A stretch of 64,000 bases of DNA from Bugulina stolonifera. Its lineage: Eukaryota > Bryozoa > Gymnolaemata > Cheilostomatida > Bugulidae. Positions 1-12,035 of this stretch are shown here, one piece after another. Position 1 is the stretch's first letter. Each line of letters begins with the position of its first letter. The notes below the pieces were generated by a model. It worked only from the letters and a program-made list of their open reading frames with translations. It did no database searches and was not told the origin of the DNA. The translations under genes and the position numbers were made by a program. The stretch lies in contig OW285192.1 in the NCBI GenBank assembly GCA_935421135.1, forward strand, positions 6,094,001 to 6,158,000, read 5' to 3'.

Positions 1-368
1 CCAGCCAAGAACCAAAGGCTGATTTCTAATAAGTTATATAATTGGAGTTGTTGTATCTAATATTGACCAATCACAACAGTGCTCCATGATGCCAGTGGGC
101 TGAAAAGACCAGCATGTTGGTCTTTGCATAGCCAAAAAAGCGGTGCTGATTTGCTCTAGAACAAGGCTGCAAAGGATGAAAAAGAACAATCGGCCTCTCG
201 TGAAGCCGAGCGTTTTCTTTGATATAATATTATATAGAAGTGATAGCTATAAAGCTCAAACTTTGATATTACTCATATGCCTAAACGTAGGAAAACAAGA
301 AATATTTTTATGCACTAGTGCTGGGAATATCCATGGCTAATACTGAATTGAATCATGCTATTTTACAG
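1..368. other. 5' flank or intron of the first TRIM-like gene
   Basis: No coding exon can be supported here. A short open frame at 143-340 has no splice support and no recognisable motif. The stretch ends in an acceptor-like tttacag (362-368) immediately before the first recognisable exon of the TRIM-like gene, so it is most likely intron, with the upstream RING-type exons left of the window. If the gene instead starts here, the ATG at 333 is in frame with that exon. Confidence 0.4.
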
Positions 369-3300
369 AGTCACGACGACCTTCACAAGGAACACTCTAG
401 AATAGACATTGGTGTATATAAAAATAAGGGCAGAGCATTTGAGAAGAGGTTGTGTGACATACATAGAGCACTTGAGTACAGTCTAGGATGTAGGAGTTGT
501 CTTATCTTCATGTGTAGTAAATGTGTGGAGGATTCAACTACGTGTATCGGTGGTGAGTCACGTTGCGTCATGCTGTATGCCGCTAGATAATCATTCTAGT
601 CTAGTATACTTTTGTATTTATCTACAGCACTTTTTCCGGTTTTTGCTCGGTGCAGGAGTTTACAGGATTTTCTATATATACAATAACAAACTTCTCGTAT
701 TGTTAATTAGTCAAACAATTTTTTCTAATAATCCTTCATTGCTAATGGCCATGCAGTTCTGCCTTGATTCCAAATCTTATCAATGAATAAGAGGGTAGAT
801 TGGCTACGAATTGTAGTCTATATAGTGGTTCTACAATCTTCACCAACAACCCACACACCTTTGTGGAGGGCTAGGAACTTACTTGCAGGCTAATAGAAAC
901 TTTGATAGAAATATTCTACTTCATTTCACTTTAAATGATATTTTATAGCCGAGTGACACCCCAATATATCCATACGTATGCAACTGCAACATTATTATTC
1001 ATAAAGGCTGTTTAAAATTATTAACAAATTATTTCTAAGTATATAACGAAATAAGGTGTAATATCCATATACAGGTTGGTTTGTGCTTTAGTGGCTGATT
1101 AGCACTGACTACATTACTTGATAGTAAAGGGTGTCCTCTGCCCTAATTATCATTACTAGCTGCTACTCTCTCCATAGAATTACTCCTATTTAGATATATA
1201 AACATACAAGTATTTATGTACATGTATTACGACCTCCAGGTTCTACTCACCAACTACTAACGCTGGATGACCTGGTAAAGAAGTTGACTTTACTAAACAA
1301 GATGGAAGAAAGGGAAGAGAAGTACTTTGACTTTATGAAGACTATGTACAACATCATATCGGACTTTGATACGGAGACAGAATGTCTCTTGGAAACCCTC
1401 CATAAGCAACGTGATGAGCAGGTAAATCCCTCCCAGCCAGGTTCAATAGTAGATATTTTGTTGATTAGTTTATACAAGTCCAAATCCTACAGTCAATCAC
1501 CAGATGTTGTGGAGGACACTTGGGCTGAAATGTCAGATAAATTCATTTTAATCATGTTTTGTTTTGTAATGTTCAGCTAGAGGCCATTAGACTGAAATAT
1601 GTGGAACTGGAGAGATCATTGTTGGAAAGAAGAGAGAAAGTGAAGACTGAGATGACAATGTTCACAGAAGAAACGCTTGCAGCAAAATTATCTGATTTCT
1701 GTATCAGTAAGCAGAAGATTGAGACTCAAATGATGGGCCATCACCCAGTAGGTGTTCTAATTATAGATAGGCATGTTCTATTTGTAGCTGGACATGTTCT
1801 ATTTATAGATAGGCATGTTCTATTTATAGCTGGACATGTTCTATTTATAGATAGGCATGTTCTATTTATAGCTGGAGATGTTATATTTATAGATGGGAAT
1901 GTTCTATTTATAGATGGAAATGTTCTATTTATAGATGGGAATGTTATATTTATAGATGGTCATGTTCTGATTATAGATGGAAATGTTCTATTTATAGCTG
2001 GTCATGTTATATTTATAGCTGGACATGTTCTCTTTATAGATGGGAATGTTATATTTATAGATGGTCATGTTCTAATTATAGATAGGCATGTTCTATTTAT
2101 AAATGAGCTTATCAGGCACTTTCGGATTTTTATCGTTCAGGGCCATTTCCAAAACTTTGGGTAATTACTGTAGTGAAATTGTTGAAATTGCCCTCCATCC
2201 AGCAGCTGGGTAATTTTTCTAAGCTCCAAAAAGTGGTGCATTTTCTAACCATAATCACAATCATAAAACCTTAGCACTGGTTGCCTTGTTGCAAAAATAT
2301 GAAAGTGTTATATACATGTAAGTATTTACCTGTTAGCTTCCTCATGTCATGTTTTGTGTTCCGGTAATACTTGGATTACCCACTCAATAGGTAGAATTTA
2401 TTAGATTAATTAGATTAAGTTGAAATTTATGAACTTTATCATTGAAAGTGAATTCTAATCACCTGTGGCTGTGCAGAGTTATCTTCGCCTTTATCATTTG
2501 TTAGAGGACAGATATGAACATGAGAATATAACTCCTAATAAATAGACAAAAACTGAGTGGCCAATCAATGATATTAATAATTCAATGCTGCACATGCATC
2601 GGATCTCTTTTGTATGTCACCCTTTCAGGAGAAGACGACTATGAACGAGCATCAAGATTCCAAACTGCCTAATATATGTGCTGAAATATAGATGTACATT
2701 TTGTAGAAGGGCATGTTTATACATCTTATTTGTAGAGATGGACATGTTCAATCTAGATTGACATGTTCAATCTAGATGGACAAGTCCATTCATAGATGGA
2801 CAAGTCCATTCATAGATGTACAAGTCCATTCATAGATGAACAGGTCCATTCATAGATGGACAAGTCCATTTATAGATGGACAAGTCCATTTATAGATGTA
2901 CAAGTCCATTCATAGATGGACAAGTCCATTTATAGATGGACAAGTCCATTTATAGATGTACAAGTCCATTCGTAGATGGACAAGTCCATTCATAGATGGT
3001 GATGTTATATTTATTTAAGTATGGAATCTTATCACTTTACATTACATTGTGCATTTGTGTATAAACCTTCCTTCCCAAAGTTTTGTTTACTGTCCACTTG
3101 CATAAACATGTGTGCAGATGTAGTGAAGATTCCTACTGACCAGTAATATGTTATTTGTTACAGATGGACATTGTAAAGAGATGTACAGAGATAAAGGAAG
3201 AAATACAATCATTTCTGTCATGTGAGATTCCTCAATTTGAATTCAATGGTGTGCTAACCATAGAGACCAAAGGTTTGTAATATAGCCAGCTACGTTGGCA

Positions 3301-4860
3301 GAGTAAGTTTCATGTTACATCCATTGAGTAGAATGAAATGTGCTTACTGTTTGCATGAGTGAAAATAGACTCTACTTAGTATATCCGGCATCAGCAGTTT
3401 AGCCTACTCCAGCGCTGTGGTTTTGTTACAACTGATGTACATGTAGTAACTGCTACATGATTAACCAAGGATTGTGTCTAGTAGTTAGTGCTGTAGCCCT
3501 ACATTCTTGGGCGAGGTTGGATTTTATATTCGCTGAAGAGAGCATAGTAGGCTAACTCTTACATTATTTTATGTGTCTTATCTTATGAAAACGAGCAAAA
3601 CTCCCATATAGTTATAGAATCTAGCAGAGAAGTAGAGGTGAAGGTTTCTCAAGGCGTTATTCGTCTAAGTTCAGACCTTGGACAGGCCATTATTCCCGCT
3701 CCTCCACGCTCTCTCTCACGGACACACACTACTTACATTCCGTCGGAATGCATTGCTGTCAGCCAATATCAAGGCATTACCTATGTAGGAAGTGATAAGG
3801 CGTGTGTCTACAAAATATGTGAGCATTGTAAACAAAGCAAGCTGTTCATTGAGCACAGACCCAGGGAGTTTGTGTCTGGACTTGTAGTTGACAATGACAG
3901 AGTATATACATTACTTTATAATGCAGGATATAAATCTTGCGTCAGTGTCTACAACATGGCGGGTGAGCTCATCACCAGCTGGCCTCACTCTGACGTCAGC
4001 GATAACGGAAACAACAGATATTACTATAACAAATTAGCGATTGTTGATAATCAAGTCATTGTTCCTGATAGAGGCAATAAAATCCTCACGGTATACTCTC
4101 TTTCTGGAGAGGTACAAAAGGTGATTCCTTGTCTTCTACTCAGTAATAACTGCAGTACTTCCATCTGTTCTGCCGGTAGCTGCTCTGTTGTCATATCGGA
4201 TCGTATAACATCGCAAGTGTTTCGAGTGGACGTAAATACTGGTGAAACTATATGGGTCTCCAAGCTTGACAAAGAACCTTTGGCTGTCGCTGTTTACTGT
4301 GATGAATACGTAATGACGACCTTTACTACTGAAGTAACCACCGTGCTGATCCTGAGCTTTCAAACAGGTAACTAAATCTTCAAATTTAAATACACAAATG
4401 CTGCAGTGTCCTGTCTTGTGCTCTGTATAACCTGTGAGCTCGGTGTTTGTATTACAAGTTAACATCGTGCATGGTAGCATGTTTTCAGTAAAAGTATTCA
4501 GGTTTTTTTGGCGAGATTACATGGATACAGTAAAAAAAGCTACTTCAGAGCTGAAACTTCTGTAGTCAGTAGATGGATTGGACCCAAGCCCTTGCAAATA
4601 TCCAACTGCACTACTAAGATTTTCGCTTCAAAAAAAGGCCTAATTGTTATATGGCTCATTCTTTACACTTATAATTTATGTTATTCTGTACCACGTTGTT
4701 ATATAATATAACATTTTATGTTGTAGGTAAGCTGCTGGGTAAATTAGAAGACTCTTCACTAAACACCTACTCATCCCTTTGTCACATGCATGTCTCGGGA
4801 GATGTCTTGACCTTTCTAAGTAAAGACAAGATGAAAGTTCTACATTATCAGATACGATAG
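369..4860 (+). CDS. TRIM-like B-box/coiled-coil protein with beta-propeller-like C-terminus (5' partial)
   Basis: Six exons join in phase: 369-552, 1240-1421, 1577-1747, 3164-3272, 3612-4367, 4727-4860 (stop TAG), giving about 511 residues from the first visible exon. Residues 30-65 form a B-box-type zinc site, C-x2-H-x8-C-x2-C-x4-C-x2-C ending in a Cys and a His, the last His coming from exon 2. Exons 2-4 are helical and charged (KMEEREEKYFDFMKTMYN, LERSLLERREKVKTEM), as expected of a TRIM coiled coil. Exon 5 carries repeated beta-strand blocks such as VIVPDRGNKILTVYSLSG and VFRVDVNTGETIWVSKL, resembling NHL/PQQ propeller blades. The gene at 25.9-33.3 kb has the same domain order, a 109-nt exon at the same place and the same phases, so the two are paralogues. 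No RING is visible; it may lie upstream or be absent. The exon 3 donor (GTAGGT, 1748) was chosen by phase and opens directly into a minisatellite. Ubiquitin-ligase function is a family expectation only. Confidence 0.72.
1749..2105. repeat. 21-bp minisatellite in TRIM-like intron 3
   Basis: About 17 copies of a 21-bp unit (consensus around catgttctatttatagatgg). The array begins right at the exon 3 donor and, because the unit is a multiple of three, keeps an open frame without being a credible coding sequence. The flanking exon stops at 1747. Confidence 0.9.
2705..3010. repeat. 20-bp minisatellite in TRIM-like intron 3
   Basis: Around 11-12 copies of gacaagtccattcatagatg, preceded by diverged copies reading gacatgttcaatctagat. 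The tail of the unit (catagatgg) resembles that of the 21-bp array 600 bp upstream, so the two arrays may share an origin. It lies in the same intron, before the acceptor at 3163. Confidence 0.9.
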
Positions 4861-5420
4861 TTGGTCACCGTGTACCAGACAATGTACTTTGATGTACTGT
4901 ATCAGGTATAGAAGTGAAGAAGCACCTTAGTCCTTACCAGAACTGGAACTAGGGAAGCCATTTTTAAGCGTATTTACGAGCAAAGACTTACCTAACTGAC
5001 CCCAATCACAAAGGAGTTGTTCCTTCATCACTACCAAACTGAGGGATCATTTCATACTCTGCGGTTAGACCTTCTCACACTCATCTCTACAGTTAACTAA
5101 CTATTATACATGTACATGTATCTAATATCCTACTTTATATTGTAATGACTCTATTATGTTTTTAGTTTACACGCTATTTTTGTATTATTGTTTTATATCA
5201 TTATTTTAAATGGATATTCTTCCTACTCTAGTGGGTGAAGTTTCAATGCAAATCACCCTTTGGTCCCTGTACATACCTGTGTATATGATACTTATACAGT
5301 TTGTTTACCTCATGCATTTTTATGACAACTATAATTATTACGTTATTCATTTTCTTGACTCCAGAGCTTTGTAAATAAACGATCTCTTGTGAGCATGAAC
5401 CAGAAGCTTTACAGACCAAA
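4861..5420. other. 3' flank of TRIM-like gene
   Basis: Presumed 3' UTR and intergenic DNA after the TAG at 4858-4860. A possible polyadenylation signal AATAAA is at 5374-5379. Nothing else can be supported. Confidence 0.4.
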
Positions 5421-5427
5421 TTACCTA

Positions 5428-6330
5428 GACCAGTGGACAGATACATTGACCACTAGACCAGTGGACAGATACATTGACCACTAGACCAGCGGACAGATAC
5501 ATTGATCACTAGACCAGTGGACAGATACATTGACAACTAGACCAGCGGACAGATACATTGACCACTAGACCGGTGGACAGATACATCGACCACTAGACCG
5601 GTGGACAGATACATTGACCACTAGACCAGCGGACAGATACATTGACCACTAGACCAGTGGACAGATACATTGACAACTAGACCGGCGGACAGATACATTG
5701 ACCACTAGACCAGTGGACAGATACATTGACCACTAGACCAGTGGACAGATACATTGATCACTAGACCAGTGGACAGATACCTTGACCACTAGACCGGTGG
5801 ACAGATACATTGACCACTAGACCAGCGGACAGATACATTGATCACTAGACCAGCGGAGAGATACATTGACCACTAGACCAGCGGACAGATACATTGATCA
5901 CTAGACCAGCGGACAGATACATTGACCACTAGACCAGCGGACAGATACATTGACCACTAGACCAGCGGACAGATACATTGACCACTAGACCAGCGGACAG
6001 ATACATTGACCACTAGATCAGCGAACAGATACATTGACCACTAGACCAGCGGACAGATACATTGACCACTAGACCAGCGGACAGATACATTGATCACTAG
6101 ACCAGCGGACAGATACATTGATCACTAGACCAGCGGACAGATACATTGACCACTAGACCAACAGACAGATACATTGACCACTAGACCAGCGGACAGATAC
6201 ATTGACCACTAGACCAGTGGACAGATACATTGACCACTAGACCAATGGACAGATACATTGACCACTAGACCAATGGACAGATACATTGACCACTAGACCA
6301 GCGGACAGATACATTGGCCACTACACCAGC
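5428..6330. repeat. 28-bp minisatellite, about 32 copies
   Basis: Tandem 28-bp units (taga ccagyggacagatacattga ccac) repeat without spacers. Copies differ by single substitutions (cagtgg/cagcgg, ccacta/tcacta). Absence of unique spacers excludes a CRISPR array. It lies between two + strand genes. Confidence 0.95.
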
Positions 6331-7046
6331 TTGGTTTGTCAGACTGGTTATATAGAGCATCTAGTTCAACTCATCAGTTATGGGCTATTTGCACAGTATA
6401 GGAGCAATTCTTTGGCTACTCATAGATAACGGTCCCTTGCAAGGAAAGTATGTAATTCTTATTTGCTGTAATTAGATGCTGATCAGTCTTGTACTGTATG
6501 CTGTAATACAACCAAGATGAAATTTATTTGCTTACTAATTACTTCTTGCAAGTAGCTGCATATACTTTTCAAATACCAATAAACCTCTTGACTAGTTACT
6601 AGTGTACTGTATCTCACACTACTAGACTGAATACTACAATTTAGTGGTACTACTACGACTACTACTGCTACTCTATATAGATTGATTACGTTGCTATGGA
6701 AAGTTACCCTACACAGAGTTGAGTTCACATGTGCACCCTGTCCAGTGTACACAAACTTTTGCTTAACTACACAATAATTGCCTGGTTCAGTGTGAACCGG
6801 GCATTAGATATAAGTTCAAGTAGTGAATGGTAGTGTTTAACTGTCGCCACACCCCACTACAACCTGGACTACTTAGGATCTAGGGCTATACCTACATGCA
6901 CAACAGTTAATTTTAGTTGATAAACATAAGTCAATTATGTGACTGTATTTCAATATTTAGCTACTAAACACTGAGTGTATATTGTGTTTATTTTGACCTA
7001 TCCACTTCCGTTGGGATTTTAAGCACATCTGTTTTTGAGCTGCTGG
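6331..7046. other. Intergenic, no gene seen
   Basis: Low-complexity AT-rich sequence with scattered short open frames in both strands and no splice-supported coding segment. Confidence 0.5.
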
Positions 7047-7054
7047 GCCATACT

Positions 7055-7196
7055 CAGGCTTGCTAAGTTCAGCTGATGAAAATCAGGGAGATTCAGCATT
7101 TGGGTGGGGGTGTCCATTTTGTGTGGGGTGGGGCACCAAAATTTGAGGTGAAAATCAGGGAGTCTCCTGCGGAATCAGGGAGACTTGGTAAGCCTA
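7055..7196. mobile_element. hAT-type MITE, copy 1
   Basis: A 142-bp element bounded by inverted termini (left CAGGCTTGCTAAGT; right ACTTGGTAAGCCTA, whose reverse complement is TAGGCTTACCAAGT). It is flanked by a perfect 8-bp direct duplication, gccatact, at 7047-7054 and 7197-7204. An 8-bp target duplication is the hallmark of the hAT superfamily. The interior (GGGTGGGG tracts and two copies of GAAAATCAGGGAG) has no coding capacity. A second copy lies at 23445-23591. Confidence 0.9.
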
Positions 7197-7274
7197 GCCA
7201 TACTATAATAAAGTAATCCACAGAACACAAATTATAAACGTAGATGATGTCGAAATGTAAAGTTACTCAAGTAG

Positions 7275-7462
7275 ATATGTAAGGTGGGGCAACTCCTGTA
7301 TAATATTATGATAGGTAAAGGTGGGGCAACTCCTGTATAATATTATGATAGGTAAAGGTGGGGTAGCTCCTGTATAATATCATGGTATGTAAGGTGGGGC
7401 AACTCCTGTATGATATTATGATAGGTAAAGGTGGGGTAACTCCTGTATAATATTATATGTCA
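7275..7462. repeat. 37-38 bp tandem repeat, 5 copies
   Basis: Five near-identical copies of a unit beginning aaggtggggcaactcctgta and ending in atgataggta. It lies about 80 bp downstream of the hAT MITE and upstream of the cysteine-rich membrane protein gene. No coding content. Confidence 0.9.
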
Positions 7463-7787
7463 ATAAAAATTAAGTATATACAAAAAATGTAGATAAAATA
7501 GTTTTTAGCAAGCCATAGTTGTGACTAGTTATTTCTGTGAGTAACTGTGGCACATTCATGGTCATAATTTACATAACCGGAACACGGTAAGTGCTGACAT
7601 CACACTTTTATGTTGATCTTACATCACAATGGGTTCTCAAACTTGTACCAGAAATGATCCAGTGTAGCAGGATTATATCAACTGTGTAATTTCTCTGACA
7701 ATACTTAGTGGTAGCACAGATACAATTCAGATACTACATGTACTTGTGTACGGTCATCTGGTAAATGTAATATTATTATCACAAACT

Positions 7788-10700
7788 ATGACTAATGGAC
7801 TCGCATATCTGGTAACACCATTGCTCTCCATATTCTATATACATGGATCTCAGGCTATTACTATTGAAGGCACGAGTTGCACTAAATCCTCAGACTGTGG
7901 ACTCTACAGTATTATAGTGACATGCGATACGAGGCGTAAAGGGTGTGTCCCATACAGGGTATGTCCACTATAGCATATTGTGGTGAATCAGCATAGCCTG
8001 CCAAGGCATGGACTATTATAGTCTTGTGCATACATGCATTGACATTGTTCTCATACATTTACTCTATTGCCATGCATTGACATTGTCTTACCTTATACCC
8101 TTATACATGCATGGACATTACTCTACTATTATTATAATCAACTGCTTTGTATTATTGTTATTATTAACCAATCAAGTTATCGCATTTGCACATGGTTTAA
8201 CATTACTATGTATGCAATTATCTATTTAGCCTGATTATATCTTCTAAGTCTTTTACCTGTACACTCTTCGGGCCGATGTTTCTAAACATGGCCATATTTA
8301 TATATTATCCTTACTGGACTATTGTAAGCACTTTTTGTGCAAGGCCGACTCTTTTGGTGGCCGACGTCGGGCGGAACTACTCCATGTTGTTGCGTAAGTT
8401 CCGGCCCGATACCTTATCGTACCTCTTTCCGGAAGTGTTATTAGTATAAAAGCCAGCACATTTTCTGTATCAAATCAGTTGTTGATTGCGCTCTAATAAA
8501 GCAACATCTCCTAACTCAACCTAGAGGCTTACTCTTGCAGGCGGGTAGCTCCACCCACAGGTCTTCTTAGACCCAAGCGGCTCGAGCTTACTCCATATTC
8601 GTTTAAGCAACTCTTTCTACACTCCTTGTGAGTTCTACACCATCGAACTTTAGCCGATCCCGGATTCCTTATGAATCTAGCGTCGGGTCTAAGTTCTTAG
8701 ATTACTACTACTTCTTTCTACACTCCTTTGGAGTATAAACCTACAGACCTACGTCGACCCTGGACGTTTTCATGAGTCTCAGCCTCGGCCTAAGCCATTA
8801 TCAACAATACTAGAGCCTTAACTAACTGTTCACTCTTTATGTAATGTGTGGAAGGTAACTTGGTCGTCCTCTACCAACTTCCAAGCCCTTCCCATACCCG
8901 TGCCATATCGCCACTCGTATGTAACACAGCTCAAAACATTACAATATTACTGGTGTCTTCCCTCAGAAATATTTATTGAATTATTAGATTATATTTGTAT
9001 TACAAAGCTCCAGGTGCTAAGATTAGAATTTAAAACTTATTTAAAGCACAATGTAGGCCTAATAAAGAACATAAATATAATATTTTATTGAGTTTATAAA
9101 AATCTTTTTAATGGAAAATACTTCTGTGAGATACTAAGTCTACAGAGCCGGTTTATGAATTGTGTTCTAAGGCTAAAATGAAACAGCAGCATCACAGGTC
9201 ACAGCACAACATACTACTTGATATAACCTTACAGCACTTGTATGTATGTAATGTACATGTGTGCTAACTTGTACAGACTATACCTTGTCAAGTCAAGGTA
9301 TAGTCTGTACAAGTTAGAATTTAGCAGTACGTCTAGACTCACTGAAGATAAGAATAGACGTGAAGCTCCAAGTCTCGTACAATAACCCTATTGGTTAACC
9401 TCAATCTCAGAACCCAATAGGTGGCTGCGTTATGTACCATTGATCTCCCGACACTAATATCACACACCTCTAGTTTAATGGCAACTAATAGTTGGGTATT
9501 ACTGATTCTTGACTATTATGACACTTGAAGCAAACTTTGATACCGTGTGAGAACGATGAGCACTGTAAGATAGCAATGAACGGTACGATGATGGAGGATT
9601 ATCACTCTGGAGAAGGAGAGGAACACGCTAGTGTGGAATGTAACAACAAACGCATGTGCCAATGTAGACCAGCGTTCGGCATTGATCATAGTAACAGAAA
9701 CAAATGTACAAAGATTCAGAGTCGTAAGTTATATTGCATCCTCTCGAGTATCATGGGCGAATAACTAACACTTACTTCACTGCTCCAACCAGATTGTCAC
9801 CCTACTTTGTTCTTGTGTTTCACTGTTAGACACATGTGATAGTAAAGTAGATAGTCGTGGATGTATCTGGCCATGTTTGTACCATGTTTGTGTCATGTTA
9901 GTAGACCAGTGGACAACTACTTTATACAGTAATGTAGTCTACCCTATTAGCATGAATAATATAAAGTTACTGTAGTCTTGGTTATAAAGGTGTAGAAAAT
10001 ACTAGGATATCATTTCTTGGAATGCAATGACTGAATCTGTATAAAGTGAAATTTAAAATGATCCAAGTACAGTACATGTAAAGTCTTGCTGCCAAACAAG
10101 TGCTCCTTCATGAACTGTCTACTGATTTGGAACTCTAATTATCTACAATGTAGTTAACTGTTATCCGATATCAAATCTCTGATATAATAAATATATATTA
10201 TTTGACAGTTATAATTATTAAGATAATTATTTTGTTTTCATAATATTTAGCATTAATTATTATAGCCGCCCCACGCAATCTGAGACCTTCGACTAAATTA
10301 TGACAACATTGCAAGTGTGGGAGGCAAATAAAATAATGCTTTGACAGTTTAGCCATCTTAATTTCAGTATTTTCAGTATAGCATTCCGGATTTCTTAAAA
10401 GCACACAACAGTGTGGCCAATCATCAATAGCTACATGTAGAATAAATGTTACATGTACAGTATGTTCTTATTTGAGGACCACAAATATTACACAATCATG
10501 TCATGCTCTTTAAAAATCTTTATAATAAATGCAGACGTAAAGCAAAACTATGAGAGTTTACACTTGACCAATATATAAAGTACAGATGTACAGTAATACA
10601 GTAATAAATTCATACAGTACAATCATACTGTTATAGAGGAATATATAACGTACAGATATACAGTAATATACAATCATACTGTTATAGGGGAATATATAAC

Positions 10701-11462
10701 GTACAGATATACAGTAATATACAGTCATACTGTTATAGAGGAATATATAACGTACAGATATACAGTAATGTACAATCATACTGTTATAGAGGAGTATAAT
10801 ATAACGTACAGATATACAGTAATATACAATCATACTGTTATAGAGGAATATAATATAACGTACAGATATACAGTAATATACAACCATACTGTTATAGAGG
10901 AATATATAAAGTATCAATATACAGTAATATACAATCATACTGTTATAGAGGAGTATAATATAACGTACAGATATACAGTAATATACAATCATACTGTTAT
11001 AGAGGAATATAATATAACGTACAGATATACAGTAATATACAATCATACTGTTATAGAGGAATATATAACGTACAGATAATACAGTAATAATTATACAATC
11101 ATACTGTTATAGAGGAATATATAACGTACAGATATACAGTAATATACAATCATACTGTTATAGAAGAATATATAACGTACAGATATACAGTAATATACAG
11201 TCATACTGTTATAGAGGAGTTATAAGTTTTAAAGAAACACATTTTCGAATGTACAGGTGATGGCGGAGTCAAATATTATTACTTATTAATTTATTGTGCT
11301 GTAATTATAGTTATTCCAATCAAATCCAAGAAGCTGATCAAAGAGCTGCCGGCATACCAACAGTATGCACCAGTTTTTATCGTCGGTGCTGGATCCGTTG
11401 TACTCGGCACTGCAATTGGACTCGCCCTTTATAAAGTTGTCTCCGTGACACAAAAGCGATGA
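7788..11462 (+). CDS. Small cysteine-rich single-pass membrane protein (EB-module-like)
   Basis: Three exons join in phase: 7788-7958, 9531-9723, 11311-11462 (stop TGA), 171 residues. The ATG at 7788 is followed by a hydrophobic leader (GLAYLVTPLLSIFYIHG), likely a signal peptide. Residues 30-120 are extracellular and Cys-rich: TSCTKSSDCG, GCVPYR, then PCENDEHCKIA and NNKRMCQCRPAFG. This spacing resembles EB or EGF-like modules of invertebrate secreted proteins. Exon 3 gives one transmembrane helix (PVFIVGAGSVVLGTAIGLAL) and a tail of about ten residues ending QKR. A short type I receptor or adhesion protein is the simplest reading; no specific family is recognised. The exon 2 acceptor (cttgaag) lacks a good pyrimidine tract, so that boundary is the weakest. 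Confidence 0.6.
8240..8830 (+). mobile_element. LTR-like promoter/poly(A) cassette in intron 1
   Basis: An island richer in GC than its surroundings, with GGCCGA/CCGG-rich blocks, a TATA box (agtataaaagccagc, about 8451) and an AATAAA signal about 45 bp later (8495-8500). This is the compact layout of a retrotransposon LTR. Downstream, about 110 bp is imperfectly duplicated (ctttctacactcctt at about 8613 and 8720). The segment at 26227-26526 shows a similar plan. No clean TG...CA ends or target duplication were found, and no gag/pol is nearby, so a solo LTR is only a candidate. Confidence 0.35.
9264..9317. repeat. Perfect 24-bp inverted repeat (hairpin)
   Basis: Arm 9264-9287 (ctaacttgtacagactatac, then cttg) and arm 9294-9317 are perfect reverse complements separated by six bases (tcaagt). 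It lies in intron 1 of the cysteine-rich membrane protein gene. The lack of any mismatch suggests recent origin or constraint. Confidence 0.95.
10565..11222. repeat. 51-bp minisatellite, about 13 copies
   Basis: Tandem copies of a unit containing acgtacagatatacagtaat and actgttatagaggaata. Copies differ by one to four bases. Unit lengths divisible by three produce long spurious frames on both strands. The array ends about 90 bp before the last exon of the membrane protein gene. Confidence 0.95.
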
Positions 11463-12035
11463 GTAATGACTCTCTGAGAAGCGTTAGTCAGTCTAACTAA
11501 AATGGACTGTGACTTTTAACATGTGAAGCTGTGTCGCCTTTGTCAGCTACATGTATATGTATTATGAACACCATGCGTTGTATTAGTATGTATTATTATG
11601 ACTTGAATAATTATATCCATGGGCATCAGCAAGCTATTTATTATAGTTAGAAGTTGTCCTCTCTCAATTTAAGAGAGGACAACTTCCAATCATGATTAGT
11701 AGATACTTAGTCTTCATGCCACTTGTCACATGCACATGGTAATGATTGAGAGACGCATGGTTTGGAACATTTTTTCACTAAAATATCAAATAGTTTTCAA
11801 AATAAAAATATGGTAAAATTTCAGTCAATCAGTTGGCATTGCTGACTAATTTTTTAACAGTAATAAGATTGTGCGTTTTTCCTTGTGCTGTGCTTGCAAG
11901 AAAAATATTCTCTCAACAATGAACCATTCTTCAACAATAAAATAACAATCACTTAGTTCTACATGTAGTTATTCTTTTGTAAACATACATTTTAGTTGAG
12001 TGAAACAGGAATAATCCTGATCATTTAGTACTTGC
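11463..12035. other. Intergenic between membrane protein and first Dispanin-like gene
   Basis: Holds the 3' UTR of the upstream gene, a short hairpin at 11650-11686 (listed separately), and AT-rich DNA with AATAAA-like signals near 11797 and 11936. The promoter of the next gene must lie here; no TATA box or other element is convincing. Confidence 0.4.
11650..11686. repeat. GTTGTCCTCT hairpin, copy 1
   Basis: Perfect 15-bp arms (gaagttgtcctctct and its complement) around a 7-base loop. The same motif recurs at 34021-34065 and 63269-63316 as hairpins, and as half-sites near 22740 and 30695, so it looks like a dispersed palindromic repeat, perhaps a very small MITE. Confidence 0.8.

Noticed and set aside
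1748..2164. Continuation of the TRIM-like exon 3 frame into HVLFIDG-type repeats
   Set aside because: The 21-bp array keeps the frame open passively. Phase and homology with TRIM gene 2 require exon 3 to stop at 1747.
5428..6330. Regular 28-bp repeats that could suggest a CRISPR array
   Set aside because: Units are contiguous with no unique spacers, and the context is an intron-rich animal genome. It is a minisatellite.
10558..11079. Long open frames on both strands with repeated Tyr/Ile-rich peptides
   Set aside because: Produced by a 51-bp tandem repeat divisible by three; no start context, motif or splice link.
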